A stretch of DNA of 64,000 nucleotides from VRUE01 sp963702575 (GTDB lineage Bacteria > Actinomycetota > Thermoleophilia > Solirubrobacterales > 70-9): positions 1 through 64,000 of the forward strand of contig CAVPCU010000004.1 of assembly GCA_963702575.1 (NCBI GenBank), read 5' to 3'. The translations under genes were made by a program, and so were the position numbers. The notes below the pieces were generated by a model. It was not told where the DNA came from. It did no database searches and saw nothing but the letters and a program-made list of their open reading frames with translations. This document shows positions 49,025 through 57,851 of the stretch, piece by piece. Within the stretch, counting starts at the first letter, position 1. Every line of letters begins with the position of its first letter.

Positions 49025-50218
49025 CTAGGCGATTGGCCCGGGAGCCAATAGCGGCCAGCGTCGCCGCATGAAGTCGCTGTAACGCGGAACCGTGAAATCG
49101 ACCTCTGCGTACGCGGGGCTGTAGATCAGGCCCTTCTCGATCAAACTGGCTCGCTGCTGTGAGGTCTGCCTCTGCGCCTTGCCCAGGAGGCGGGCGACGT
49201 CGGCGCTGCGCTGAGGCCCATCGCCCAGCTCGGCAACCGCAGCCATGTAGCGGCACTCGGCGGCGGTAGTACGGGCAAGCCGCATGCCGAAGAACTCCTC
49301 ATCGAGCTCATCCCGCACCCGCGGAGATGCGCGTTCGACGTCCTCAAGTGAGATCGGGTTTGCCTCCGCCGCGTTCCACACAGCCCTACCCCACTCCTGA
49401 AGAAAGTACGGGTAGCCCTCTGATCTCTCGACGATCGCGTCCAACGCCGCGTCCTCGAAGTCGACATCCTGATGTCCTGCGGGGATCCGAAGTGCCTCTC
49501 GCGACGCGGCCTCGGACAGCGCACCCAGCCGCGGGAAGGTATAGAGCCGCTCGGCATAGGTCTTCGCCTCGATCAGCCGGAGCGGCAGGTTGGGCAGACC
49601 GGCGCAGATCAGCGCAACGGGCAACTCCATCTGAGTCGTCCGGTGAAGGGCGGCCGTGAGAGCCATCAGCCCGTGCTCGTCGAGCTCATGCAGCTCATCG
49701 AGCGCCAAGAGAAGCCCGGTCCCAGCCCCGCGTGCCGCCGCACCGATCTCGGCAAGGAGCTCGATCGTGTCGCCTTCGAGCGCGCCGCTGTTGGCTACGT
49801 CCCGCGCCGCCTTGGCCTCGACGCCAAGGCGGATGCTGCCATCTGAATCAATCGAAGCGGAAAACGATGCCAGCGCGCCGCGAAGCCGCTTGACCAGCTT
49901 GCGAAGCTTGGATCCGTGCTCGAACTCGCTAAAGGCTGCGTCGAGCGCTTGCGCCAGGACCGGTCGCAACTCCACGCCAGTGCGAAGCTCTCGATGGACG
50001 ACGAACCAGTCTCGCTGTCGCGCCTCATCGGCAAGCTGACGAACCAGGACCGTCTTCCCGACCCCGCGCAGCCCGTGGATCGCAAAAGGCCGGTCGGGCA
50101 TGCCACGCTCGAGCCTTCCGAGCATGACGCGACATGCCTCGATCTGCTCCTCCCTGCCGGCGAGAGCGAGCGGCCGCGAGCCAGCTCCAGGCGTATAGGG
50201 GTTGCGGTAAGGGTCCAT
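49025..50218 (-). CDS. AAA ATPase (AAA_16-like), inserted between direct repeats
   Basis: A 397-residue STAND/ORC-like ATPase. Walker A is IHGLRGVGKTVLVRQL (about residues 47-62), Walker B is GLLLALDELHELDEHG (about 165-180), followed by VALICAGLPNLPLRLIEA (sensor 1 region) and a C-terminal winged-helix-like part (ADVARLLGKAQRQTSQQRAS and LIEKGLIYSP). The family often provides the switch in defence or regulatory systems, but no effector is fused. The gene and its AT-rich promoter lie exactly between two 42-bp direct repeats derived from the phosphotransferase gene start. The stop is 3 bp beyond the left repeat. Confidence 0.85.
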   Translation of the reverse strand: MDPYRNPYTPGAGSRPLALAGREEQIEACRVMLGRLERGMPDRPFAIHGLRGVGKTVLVRQLADEARQRDWFVVHRELRTGVELRPVLAQALDAAFSEFEHGSKLRKLVKRLRGALASFSASIDSDGSIRLGVEAKAARDVANSGALEGDTIELLAEIGAAARGAGTGLLLALDELHELDEHGLMALTAALHRTTQMELPVALICAGLPNLPLRLIEAKTYAERLYTFPRLGALSEAASREALRIPAGHQDVDFEDAALDAIVERSEGYPYFLQEWGRAVWNAAEANPISLEDVERASPRVRDELDEEFFGMRLARTTAAECRYMAAVAELGDGPQRSADVARLLGKAQRQTSQQRASLIEKGLIYSPAYAEVDFTVPRYSDFMRRRWPLLAPGPIA

Positions 50219-50287
50219 CCGTCTTCATATTTCTAGCAAATCTATGATTTCTTGTAGAAAGAGAGAGAAACGTCTAGAAATTCCGGC
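50219..50287 (-). promoter_or_regulatory. AT-rich promoter/operator region of the AAA ATPase
   Basis: About 70 bp that is far richer in A+T than the rest of the window. It contains inverted repeats ATTTCTAG (50229-50236) with CTAGAAAT (50274-50281), and TTTCT-TGT-AGAAA (50248-50260). This probably holds the ATPase promoter and an operator. The base composition supports recent acquisition of the gene. Confidence 0.55.
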
Positions 50288-50329
50288 TGCCTGTAGCCTC
50301 GTCGCCCATAGCGGCGCAAGCATATTCCC
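50288..50329. repeat. Direct repeat at the right side of the ATPase insertion
   Basis: Second copy of the 42-bp repeat at 48981-49022. It retains a promoter (TATGCT on the minus strand) and the first 7 codons of the phosphotransferase gene, now a start with no gene behind it. The sensor kinase gene follows on the plus strand, so the original order was probably phosphotransferase and kinase divergent from one shared promoter region. Confidence 0.8.
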
Positions 50330-50397
50330 GACGACGATTCCGGCTGAGCGCCTCGCTCGCCAACCGGCTGACGATCGGCTTTGCGATCGCCTTCGCC

Positions 50398-51567
50398 GTG
50401 CTCACCGGCCTGGCCGTAATCGGCGTCGCCCGCTTCACCCAGCAGCGCCAGGACTACGAGGACGCGACGGCGCGGTCCTACCAGCGCGAGATCGAAGCCC
50501 GCACCCGGATCGCCCAGGGCCAGCGGCCCGCGTTCGCGCGAAGGGAGGTCCTCGCTCAGCAGAAGCACCGCGAAGCCCTGCGCGAGGACATCTCCAACCA
50601 GACGCGCGACACGGCGCTGCTCGTCGGCGCCGGGCTGATCGCCGGCCTGACCGGGGCGGCGCTGCTCTTCAGCGGCCTGATCGCCTCGATGCGGCGGCCG
50701 CTCGAGGACCTGGTCGAGGCCTCCGAACGGCTGGCCGGCGGCGAGCTCGACGCGCGGGTCAAGGTCGGCGGACTCTCGGAGACGGCGGCGCTCGGCCGCG
50801 CCTTCAACGAGATGGCCGAGGAGCTGCAGCGCCGCGCCGGCGAACGCGACCAGCTCGACCGGATGAAAGACGAGTTCGTGCTCACCGCCTCGCACGAGCT
50901 GCGCAGCCCGCTCACCTCGGTGCAGGGGTTCGCCGAGCTGCTGATGCTGGAGCGCGAGAAGCTCGACCCGAAGCAGGCGGAGACGGTCGAGATCATCCTC
51001 GACAACAGCCGCCACCTGGTGCGGCTGCTGAACGACCTGCTCGACCTCGCCCGCAGCGACGCCGGCCAGCTGCGGATCGATCCGGCTCCGACCGAGGTTA
51101 CGTCCCTGATCGAGGACGCCGAGCGGGCGATGCGCAACCACGTCGCGGCGCGCGGGCAGAGGCTGCGCGAGGAGATCGAGCCCGACCTGCCCCGGGTGGA
51201 AGCCGATCGCGACCGGATCCGCCAGGTGATGGTGAACCTGCTCACCAACGCGAACGAGTACAGCCCCGAGGGCGCCTCGATCGCCGTGCGGGCGAGGCGA
51301 GCCGGCGAGGAGGTGGAGATCAGCGTCAGCGACGACGGGCCGGGCATCCCCGGCGAACAGCTCGAGCACATCTTCGAGCGCTTCACCCGCGGCGACGCCG
51401 GGATGACCCAGCGGGTCGGCGGCACCGGCCTCGGCCTGGCGATCTCCAAGTCGCTGGTCGAGCTGCACGGCGGCTCGATCGCCGCCGAGTCCACACCCGG
51501 CGCCGGCTCGACCTTCAGCTTCCGCCTGCCGGCTGCACCGGTCGAGGACCGGGTAGAGGTGGCGTGA
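50398..51567 (+). CDS. Sensor histidine kinase with HAMP domain
   Basis: At least 389 residues. An N-terminal membrane helix and short periplasmic loop precede a second membrane helix (ALLVGAGLIAGLTGAALLFS, ~77-96), HAMP (~97-150), HisKA with EFVLTASHELRSPLTSVQGF (phospho-His ~167) and HATPase_c with NLLTNANEYSP, DDGPGIPGEQ and GGTGLGLAISKSLVELHGG. GTG 50398 falls inside the first helix. Coding continues upstream (LSASLANRLTIGFAIAFA) to a TAG at 50275 with no ATG/GTG/TTG, so the true start is either a CTG (50344 or 50368) or was lost next to the duplication. It is followed by its response regulator. Confidence 0.9.
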   Translation: MLTGLAVIGVARFTQQRQDYEDATARSYQREIEARTRIAQGQRPAFARREVLAQQKHREALREDISNQTRDTALLVGAGLIAGLTGAALLFSGLIASMRRPLEDLVEASERLAGGELDARVKVGGLSETAALGRAFNEMAEELQRRAGERDQLDRMKDEFVLTASHELRSPLTSVQGFAELLMLEREKLDPKQAETVEIILDNSRHLVRLLNDLLDLARSDAGQLRIDPAPTEVTSLIEDAERAMRNHVAARGQRLREEIEPDLPRVEADRDRIRQVMVNLLTNANEYSPEGASIAVRARRAGEEVEISVSDDGPGIPGEQLEHIFERFTRGDAGMTQRVGGTGLGLAISKSLVELHGGSIAAESTPGAGSTFSFRLPAAPVEDRVEVA

Positions 51568-51940
51568 TGGCCCGCATCCTCGTAGCCGACGACTCGGAGA
51601 CGATCCTGCTCCTCCTCCGCACCCGCCTCGAGATGGCGGGCCACGAGGTGCGGACCGGCGAGCGACGGCGAGGAGGTGATCGCACTGCGTCCGCGACGGC
51701 GGCGTCCCCGACCTGCTGCTGCTCGACGCGATGATGCCGCGCAAGTCGGGGATCGACGCCCTGCGCGAGCTGCGCTCCACAGGGCTCGAGGTCCCGGCGT
51801 TGATCGTCAGCGCCCACAAGGAGGCCGACGGCGACGGCGACGAGGAGCTCGGGATCGGCGGCTACATCACCAAGCCGATCGACTTCGACCTGCTCTTCGA
51901 GCGGATCGCCGAGCTGACCGCTCCCGGCCCCGCCGCGTAG
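51567..51940 (+). pseudogene. Response regulator receiver protein, two extra bases
   Basis: A single-domain receiver of about 123 residues. The first part ARILVADDSETILLLLRTRL with EMAGHEVRT is in one frame and the last part LRELRSTGLEVPALIVSAHK ... ITKPIDFDLLFERIAELT in another. Between them the expected SDGEEVIAL and VRDGGVPDLLLLDAMMPRKS (phospho-acceptor Asp) are recovered by removing one base at about 51661 and one at about 51691. The length of 374 nt is two above a multiple of three. The start overlaps the kinase stop (TGATG). It is probably a working partner of the kinase with two sequence errors. Confidence 0.8.
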
Positions 51941-51953
51941 CGGGGCCGGGAGC
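51920..51953. terminator. GC-rich hairpin terminator after the response regulator
   Basis: GCTCCCGGCCCCGC (51920-51933), a 6-nt loop and GCGGGGCCGGGAGC (51940-51953) form a perfect 14-bp stem that includes the regulator stop codon. There is no immediate T-run. A second small inverted repeat GTCGGC-GTCA-GCCGAC (51964-51979) follows over the end of the convergent gene. Confidence 0.6.
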
Positions 51954-51970
51954 GACCGGAGGGGTCGGCG

Positions 51971-52564
51971 TCAGCCGACGGTTTTGACCGCGGTGCAGAT
52001 CGCGGTGACGGTGATCGTGTCGTTCGCGGCCCCGTAGAGGGTCGCCGTCCACGAGGTGTGCGTGCTGTTGGGCCCGCTGTCGTTGACGAAATCTTTTTCC
52101 TCGTCCTTGACGGTCGCGCCGCCGCCGATGACGAACGTGGCGGGCGGGCAGCTCGCCGTGACCGAAGTGCCGTGGGATGGATTGCCGGAGCCGGGCACGC
52201 TGCCGCTGGCCGTTACGTAGAACACGCTCCCGATGCTGGCCGCGCTGACGCCGGTCAGCGTCGTCTGGTTGATCTGCGTGCCGGTCAGCGAGCCGGACTT
52301 GATCTGCGTGCCGGTCAGCGAGCCGGGCTTGATCTTGCCGGGGGTGATCGTCTGCGCCTTGATCTTGCCGGCGGTGACCGCGTTCGCCTTGAGCTGGTTG
52401 GTGCCGACCGCGTTCGCCTTAAGCCGGTTGCCGGGGATCGAACTCGGCTGTATCTGGGTGCCATTGATCTTGCCGGCGGCGTAGACGGTGCCGCCGAGCG
52501 CCATGAATAGCGCCAAGCAGGCAACGACGTTCGAGAAGGTGAGAACCTTCCTGACTCGGGTCAT
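51971..52564 (-). CDS. Exported GTQI-repeat protein
   Basis: 197 residues, resembling exported repeat proteins common in Solirubrobacterales. A signal or anchor helix (VVACLALFMALGGTVYAAGK) is followed by short repeats built on NGTQIQPSSIPGNRLKANAV and GSLTGTQIKSGSLTGTQI (about residues 33-105), which could stack as a beta-helix or stalk. A C-terminal beta-rich domain with cysteines (ASCPPATFVIGGGATV, TAICTAV) follows. Two perfect 30-bp tandem units in the DNA (52269-52298 and 52299-52328) encode part of the repeats. ATG with a GGGAG site upstream. Function is unknown; a cell-surface role is likely. Confidence 0.75.
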   Translation of the reverse strand: MTRVRKVLTFSNVVACLALFMALGGTVYAAGKINGTQIQPSSIPGNRLKANAVGTNQLKANAVTAGKIKAQTITPGKIKPGSLTGTQIKSGSLTGTQINQTTLTGVSAASIGSVFYVTASGSVPGSGNPSHGTSVTASCPPATFVIGGGATVKDEEKDFVNDSGPNSTHTSWTATLYGAANDTITVTAICTAVKTVG

Positions 52565-52585
52565 TTCAACTCCCTTGTGGTGAGT

Positions 52586-52614
52586 GGTGACAAACCGTTA
52601 AGTGGTTTGTCACC
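52586..52614. terminator. Hairpin after the DEAD-box gene
   Basis: GGTGACAAACC (52586-52596), loop of 7 nt, GGTTTGTCACC (52604-52614): a perfect 11-bp stem located between the DEAD-box helicase stop and the repeat-protein start, both on the minus strand. No T-run follows, so Rho-independent termination is likely but not certain. Confidence 0.6.
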
Positions 52615-52626
52615 CTATTGCGAAGA

Positions 52627-54087
52627 TCAGCTCTTCGCCACCTCTAGGCGAATCTCCTTGCCCTTCAGCTTGGTGCCGTCGAGGAACTCGACCGTGCGAT
52701 CGGCATCGCCGGCGGCGACCTCGACGAAGGAGAAGCGGTGCAGGACGCGGACGTCGTGGATCGAGTCCTCGCCGAGCACGGCGCCCTCGCGCAGCGCCCA
52801 GCGCAGATCCTCCTCGGTGATCCCGCTGCGCTCGCCGCGGTTGACGAAGAGCTTCACCCACTTGCCGTCCGCGGCAGCCGACGGCCGCTCCTCGGCCGAC
52901 GGGGCAGCGCCGTTGCCGGCCTCGGCCTCGGGCCGGCGCTCGCGCCGGCGCGGCCGGGGCGCGTGCTCGAGCCGCTCCTCGGGGCTCTCCCACTCGCCGA
53001 TCGAGGTCTTCACGTCGCGCTCGATCCGACCGATCTCGTCGCGCTGGTCGGGGGTGACAAAGGTGATCGCGCGCCCCGTCCTCCCCACCCGCCCGGTGCG
53101 CCCGATGCGGTGCACGTAGACCTCCGAGGAGGCCGGCACGTCGTAGTTGATGACGTGGGTGACGTGCTCGATGTCGAGCCCGCGGGCGGCGATGTCGGTC
53201 GCCACCAGGAGCCTCACCCGGTGGTCCTTGAAGGCGATCATCACGCCGTCGCGCGAGCCCTGGCTCATGTCGCCGTGCAGCGCCTTCACGTCGAGCCCTT
53301 TGTCCTTCAGCGTCTTCTCCAGCTTCGAGGCGCCGATTTTGGTGCGGCAGAAGATGATCGCCTGCTCCGGTTCCTCCGTCTTCAGCAGCTCGACCAGGCG
53401 CGAGGCCTTCTCCTTCGCGGGCACCTCGACGAAGGCCTGCTCGATCGCGTCGACGGTCAGCTTCTTCGGCGTGATTTTGATCGTCGTCGGGTCGTACATG
53501 TGGCTCTCGGCCAGGCGCTTCACCGGCGGCGGCATCGTCGCCGAGAAGAGCGCCGTCTGGCGCCCGCTCGGGCACATCCGCAGGATCTTCTCGACGTCCT
53601 CGATGAAGCCCAGGTCGAGCATCTCGTCGGCCTCGTCGAGGACGACGTAGCGGGCCGCGGTGAGGACCAGCGAGCGGCGCGACATCAGGTCCATCATCCG
53701 GCCGACGGTGGCGACGACGACGTGGGCGCCGGCGCGGAGCTGGGACTGCTGCGAGCGGATCGGAGCGCCTCCGAAGACGGCGACGATCTCGACGTCGAGG
53801 TGCTCGGCGTAGGCGCGCAGCGCCTGCGTCACCTGGATGCAGAGCTCGCGCGTCGGCGTCAGCACGAAGGCCTGGACCTCGTCGCTGGCGGGGTCGAGGT
53901 ACTGCAGCAGCGGCAGGCCGAAGGCGGCGGTCTTGCCGGTACCGGTCTGCGCCTGGCCGATCACGTCGTGGCCGTCGAGCAGCTCGGGGATCGCCTGCTC
54001 CTGGATCGGCGTCGGCTCGGCGTAGCCGAGCTCGTCCAGCGCCTGCTGGATCGGCGGCGCCAGGCCCAGGTCCTTGAAGGTGGTCAT
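52627..54087 (-). CDS. DEAD-box ATP-dependent RNA helicase (CsdA/DbpA-like)
   Basis: 486 residues. The Q-motif region opens with FKDLGLAPPIQQALDELGYA; then come motif I AQTGTGKTAAFGLPLL, the PTREL motif Ia, motif II VVLDEADEML, motif III LFSATMP, motif V VATDIAARGLDIEHV and motif VI HRIGRTGRVGRTGRA. After a charged linker (about residues 375-410, PRPRRRERRPEAEAG) the C-terminus (KLFVNRGERSGITEEDLRWA, FSFVEVAA) is the DbpA-type RNA-binding domain. It probably assists ribosome assembly or mRNA turnover, often under cold stress. ATG 54087 starts the conserved domain; an upstream in-frame start would read into the palindromic repeat. Confidence 0.95.
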   Translation of the reverse strand: MTTFKDLGLAPPIQQALDELGYAEPTPIQEQAIPELLDGHDVIGQAQTGTGKTAAFGLPLLQYLDPASDEVQAFVLTPTRELCIQVTQALRAYAEHLDVEIVAVFGGAPIRSQQSQLRAGAHVVVATVGRMMDLMSRRSLVLTAARYVVLDEADEMLDLGFIEDVEKILRMCPSGRQTALFSATMPPPVKRLAESHMYDPTTIKITPKKLTVDAIEQAFVEVPAKEKASRLVELLKTEEPEQAIIFCRTKIGASKLEKTLKDKGLDVKALHGDMSQGSRDGVMIAFKDHRVRLLVATDIAARGLDIEHVTHVINYDVPASSEVYVHRIGRTGRVGRTGRAITFVTPDQRDEIGRIERDVKTSIGEWESPEERLEHAPRPRRRERRPEAEAGNGAAPSAEERPSAAADGKWVKLFVNRGERSGITEEDLRWALREGAVLGEDSIHDVRVLHRFSFVEVAAGDADRTVEFLDGTKLKGKEIRLEVAKS

Positions 54088-54097
54088 CGAACCCACC

Positions 54098-54141
54098 CAT
54101 CCGACTTTGACCACACCAGAGGTGGGTGAATGTCGGATGCG
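54098..54141. repeat. Dispersed palindromic repeat, copy C
   Basis: CATCCGACTTTGACCACACC and AGAGGTGGGTGAATGTCGGA followed by TGCG match copies A (10942) and B (21969), with three or four substitutions. Here it is intergenic, between the quinone oxidoreductase stop and the helicase start on the minus strand, 10 nt from the helicase ATG, where it could affect translation. Confidence 0.85.
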
Positions 54142-54142
54142 C

Positions 54143-55090
54143 TCACTTCGAGGGGTCCAGGAGGAGCTTGCCCGTCGTCCGGCGGGCGATCAGGTCTTCG
54201 TGGGCGCGGGCGGCCTCCGAGAGCGGGTAGACGTCGCCGACCGTGACCTCCAGCTCGCCGCCGCCGACCGCCGCGAGCAGCTCGCCGATCATCGGCGCGA
54301 CGATCTCGCGGCGCATCAGCAGGTGGATCAGCCAGAAGCCGACGACGGTCTTCGAGCCCTGCAGCAGGGCCCCGGTCGAGACCTGGCGCTGCTCGCGCGA
54401 GGCGATGCCGAAGACGACCATGCGGCCGAGCGGCGCCAGCGCGGCCAGCTCGGCGTCGAAGGCCTCGCCGCCGCTCATGTGCAGGACAGCGTCGACCTTC
54501 GCACCGCCGTTGGCCTCGAGGATCGCGTCCTCCAGGTTCTCCGCGCGCGAGTCGACGGCCGCGTCGGCGCCGAGCCGCTCCACCAGCGCCCGCTTCTCCT
54601 CGCTCGAGGCGAGGCCGATGACCTTCGCCCCGGCGCGCTTGCCGAGCTGCACCGAGAGCGAGCCGGTGCCGCCGGCCGCGGCCTCGACCAGCAGCGTCTC
54701 GCCGGGCTCGACCCGGGCGCAGCGGCGCACCAGCGCCATCGCGGTCAGTCCCTGCAGCAGCAGCGCCGCGGCGCTGTCGTCGTCGACCTCGTCGGGGACG
54801 GGGATCAAGAGGCTCTCGGGCACGACGACCTTCTCCGCGTAGCCGCCGCCGCCGAGAAGGGCGGCGACCCGCGTCCCGTCGGGCGTGCGCCCGCTGATCT
54901 CGGCGCCGGGGATCAGCGGCAACTGCTGCTCGGCGAGGTAGTCGTTGCGGGTCGCGTGCGTGTCGGCGAAGTTGATCCCGCTGCGCGCGACCTCGACCAG
55001 AACCTCGCCCTCGCCCGGCTCGGGGTCGGGCACGTCGCGGTACTCGAGCACCTCCGGCCCGCCGAACTGCTCGATCTGGATCGCCTTCAT
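54143..55090 (-). CDS. Zinc-independent quinone oxidoreductase (MDR family)
   Basis: A 315-residue medium-chain dehydrogenase/reductase of the QOR type. The N-terminus KAIQIEQFGGPEVLEYRDVP, the lid ARSGINFADTHATRNDY, the NADPH fold VEAAAGGTGSLSVQLGKRAG and the C-terminal GDVYPLSEAARAHEDLIARR with TTGKLLLDP are all family marks. The zinc-ligand residues are absent. It likely reduces quinones or enones with NADPH. ATG 55090. It sits upstream of the helicase on the same strand, with the palindromic repeat between them. Confidence 0.92.
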   Translation of the reverse strand: MKAIQIEQFGGPEVLEYRDVPDPEPGEGEVLVEVARSGINFADTHATRNDYLAEQQLPLIPGAEISGRTPDGTRVAALLGGGGYAEKVVVPESLLIPVPDEVDDDSAAALLLQGLTAMALVRRCARVEPGETLLVEAAAGGTGSLSVQLGKRAGAKVIGLASSEEKRALVERLGADAAVDSRAENLEDAILEANGGAKVDAVLHMSGGEAFDAELAALAPLGRMVVFGIASREQRQVSTGALLQGSKTVVGFWLIHLLMRREIVAPMIGELLAAVGGGELEVTVGDVYPLSEAARAHEDLIARRTTGKLLLDPSK

Positions 55091-55132
55091 CGGCAGGGGA
55101 GTCTCGCAGGGGAGACGCTAGGCTGCCCTGCC

Positions 55133-56062
<930 letters not shown>

Positions 56063-56110
56063 CTGCGATACTGATCGCGGTCGACAAAGTCCGAGCGCGA
56101 GGAGGTGGGC

Positions 56111-57511
56111 ATGGCCACCAAGCAGGAGATCGAACGTGTGGCAACCGACGGAGTGGTCGAGCCCGGCTCGCAGTCGCTCACCGTCATCGACAACCGCACC
56201 GGACACCGTTACGAGCTGCCGGTCGCCGACGGCACGGTGCGGGCGATGGACCTGCGCCAGATCAAGGTCGACGAGAGCGAATTCGGGATGATGGCCTACG
56301 ACCCGGCCTTCACCAACACCGCCGCCTGCCGCTCGGCGATCACCTACATCGACGGCGAGGCGGGCATCCTCGAACACCGCGGCTACTCGATCGAGCAGCT
56401 CTGCGAGCGCTCCAGCTTCCTCGAGGTCGCCTACCTCCTGGTCTTCGGCGAGCTGCCGACCAAGCCGCAGCTCGACCGCTGGACCTACGACATCGTCCAC
56501 CACACCTTCGTCCACGAGGACCTCAAGCACTTCTTCGAGGGCTTCCGCTACGACGCCCACCCGATGGGGATGCTGCTCTCCGGGGTCGGCGCGCTCTCCA
56601 CCTTCTACCCGGCCGCCAAGTACGTCGACGACCCCGAAGAGCGCTACATGGCGGCGGTGCGGTTGATCGCCAAGGTGCCGACGCTGGCCGCCTTCTCCTA
56701 CCGCCACAACATGGGGCTGCCCTACGTCTACCCCGAAAACGACCTCAACTTCGCCGAGAACTTCCTCTCGATGATGTTCAAGAAGACGGAAATGAAGCAC
56801 GTCCCCAAGCCGGCGCTCTCGAAGGCGCTCGACGTGCTCTTCATCCTCCACGCCGACCACGAACAGAACTGCTCGACCAGCGCCGTGCGCGGCGTCGGCT
56901 CCTCCGACGTCGACCCCTACTCGGCGGTCGCGGCCGGGGTCGCGGCGCTCTACGGGCCGCTGCACGGCGGCGCCAACGAGGCGGTGCTGCGGATGCTGCG
57001 GCGGATCGAGTCGGCCGACAACATCCCCGACTTCCTCGAGCGGGTGAAGAACCGCGAAGAGAAACTGATGGGCTTCGGCCACCGCGTCTACAAGAACTAC
57101 GACCCGCGGGCGCGGATCATCCAGCAGCACATGGACGAGGTCTTCGAGGCGACCGAGTACAACCCGCTGGTCGAGATCGCCCGCGAGCTGGAGAAGCGGG
57201 CGCTCGACGACGAGTACTTCACCTCGCGCAAGCTCTACCCCAACGTCGACTACTACTCGGGGATCATCTACGAGGCATTGGAGATCCCGACCGAGATGTT
57301 CACCGTGATCTTCGCCATCCCCCGCACCGCCGGCTGGGTCGCGCAGTGGATGGAGATGCACGAAGACCCCGAGCAGAAAATCGCCCGGCCGCGCCAGATC
57401 TACACCGGCGAGCGGGAGCGGGAGTACGTGCCGATCGAGAGTCGCGAGGGCCCCGAGAAAATCGTCGGGCCGCCGGCGCGGCGACCGAAACGCCCGCGCC
57501 GCGGTGCCTAG
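56111..57511 (+). CDS. gltA: Citrate synthase
   Basis: 466 residues, a type II-like citrate synthase catalysing the first step of the TCA cycle. Conserved pieces are GYSIEQLCERSSFLEVAYLL, ILHADHEQNCSTSAVRGVGS (His of the active site ~250), GPLHGGANEAVLRMLRRI (~285), MGFGHRVYKNYDPRARIIQQ (~322) and the C-terminal Arg region RTAGWVAQWMEM. ATG 56111 follows GAGGAGG. The last 20 residues are basic and Pro-rich. It overlaps the next gene by 8 nt. Confidence 0.95.
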   Translation: MATKQEIERVATDGVVEPGSQSLTVIDNRTGHRYELPVADGTVRAMDLRQIKVDESEFGMMAYDPAFTNTAACRSAITYIDGEAGILEHRGYSIEQLCERSSFLEVAYLLVFGELPTKPQLDRWTYDIVHHTFVHEDLKHFFEGFRYDAHPMGMLLSGVGALSTFYPAAKYVDDPEERYMAAVRLIAKVPTLAAFSYRHNMGLPYVYPENDLNFAENFLSMMFKKTEMKHVPKPALSKALDVLFILHADHEQNCSTSAVRGVGSSDVDPYSAVAAGVAALYGPLHGGANEAVLRMLRRIESADNIPDFLERVKNREEKLMGFGHRVYKNYDPRARIIQQHMDEVFEATEYNPLVEIARELEKRALDDEYFTSRKLYPNVDYYSGIIYEALEIPTEMFTVIFAIPRTAGWVAQWMEMHEDPEQKIARPRQIYTGEREREYVPIESREGPEKIVGPPARRPKRPRRGA

Positions 57512-57851
57512 CTGGAAGCTCACCGTTCGCCACGGGTCCGACGTCGAGCACGAGAGCTTCGGCGAGCTGGGGGAAGCCGTGGATGCGATGCGCGAGCGGG
57601 CGTTGGCGATCCGGGCCGAGGGGCCGGTGAAGGGCGTTTCGGCGCTGCGGGACTTCGGGCCCAAGCAGCAGGTCCATGCGCGGTTGGAGCTGAGCGGGAA
57701 GGGACTTCTTCGCAAGCCGATCGCCGGAGTCGACGTGCGCGGCGACGGGACCTTCATGCCCTACCGGGGCGGCGTGCGGCGCGAGGAGCTCGACCCGGGC
57801 GGCCACGACACGCCGTTCGACCTGGTGCGAGAGACTCTCGAATCGCGATGA
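57504..57851 (+). CDS. Conserved hypothetical protein coupled to gltA
   Basis: 115 residues, unrecognised. Soluble, alpha/beta in pattern: WKLTVRHGSDVEHESFGELG, then a helix (AVDAMRERALAIRAEGP) and a beta-rich second half (VHARLELSGKGLLRKPIAGV). GTG start inside the last codons of gltA (8-nt overlap) and a 4-nt overlap with the next gene make it part of the gltA operon. A role in central metabolism is possible but unproven. Confidence 0.6.
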   Translation: MPSWKLTVRHGSDVEHESFGELGEAVDAMRERALAIRAEGPVKGVSALRDFGPKQQVHARLELSGKGLLRKPIAGVDVRGDGTFMPYRGGVRREELDPGGHDTPFDLVRETLESR

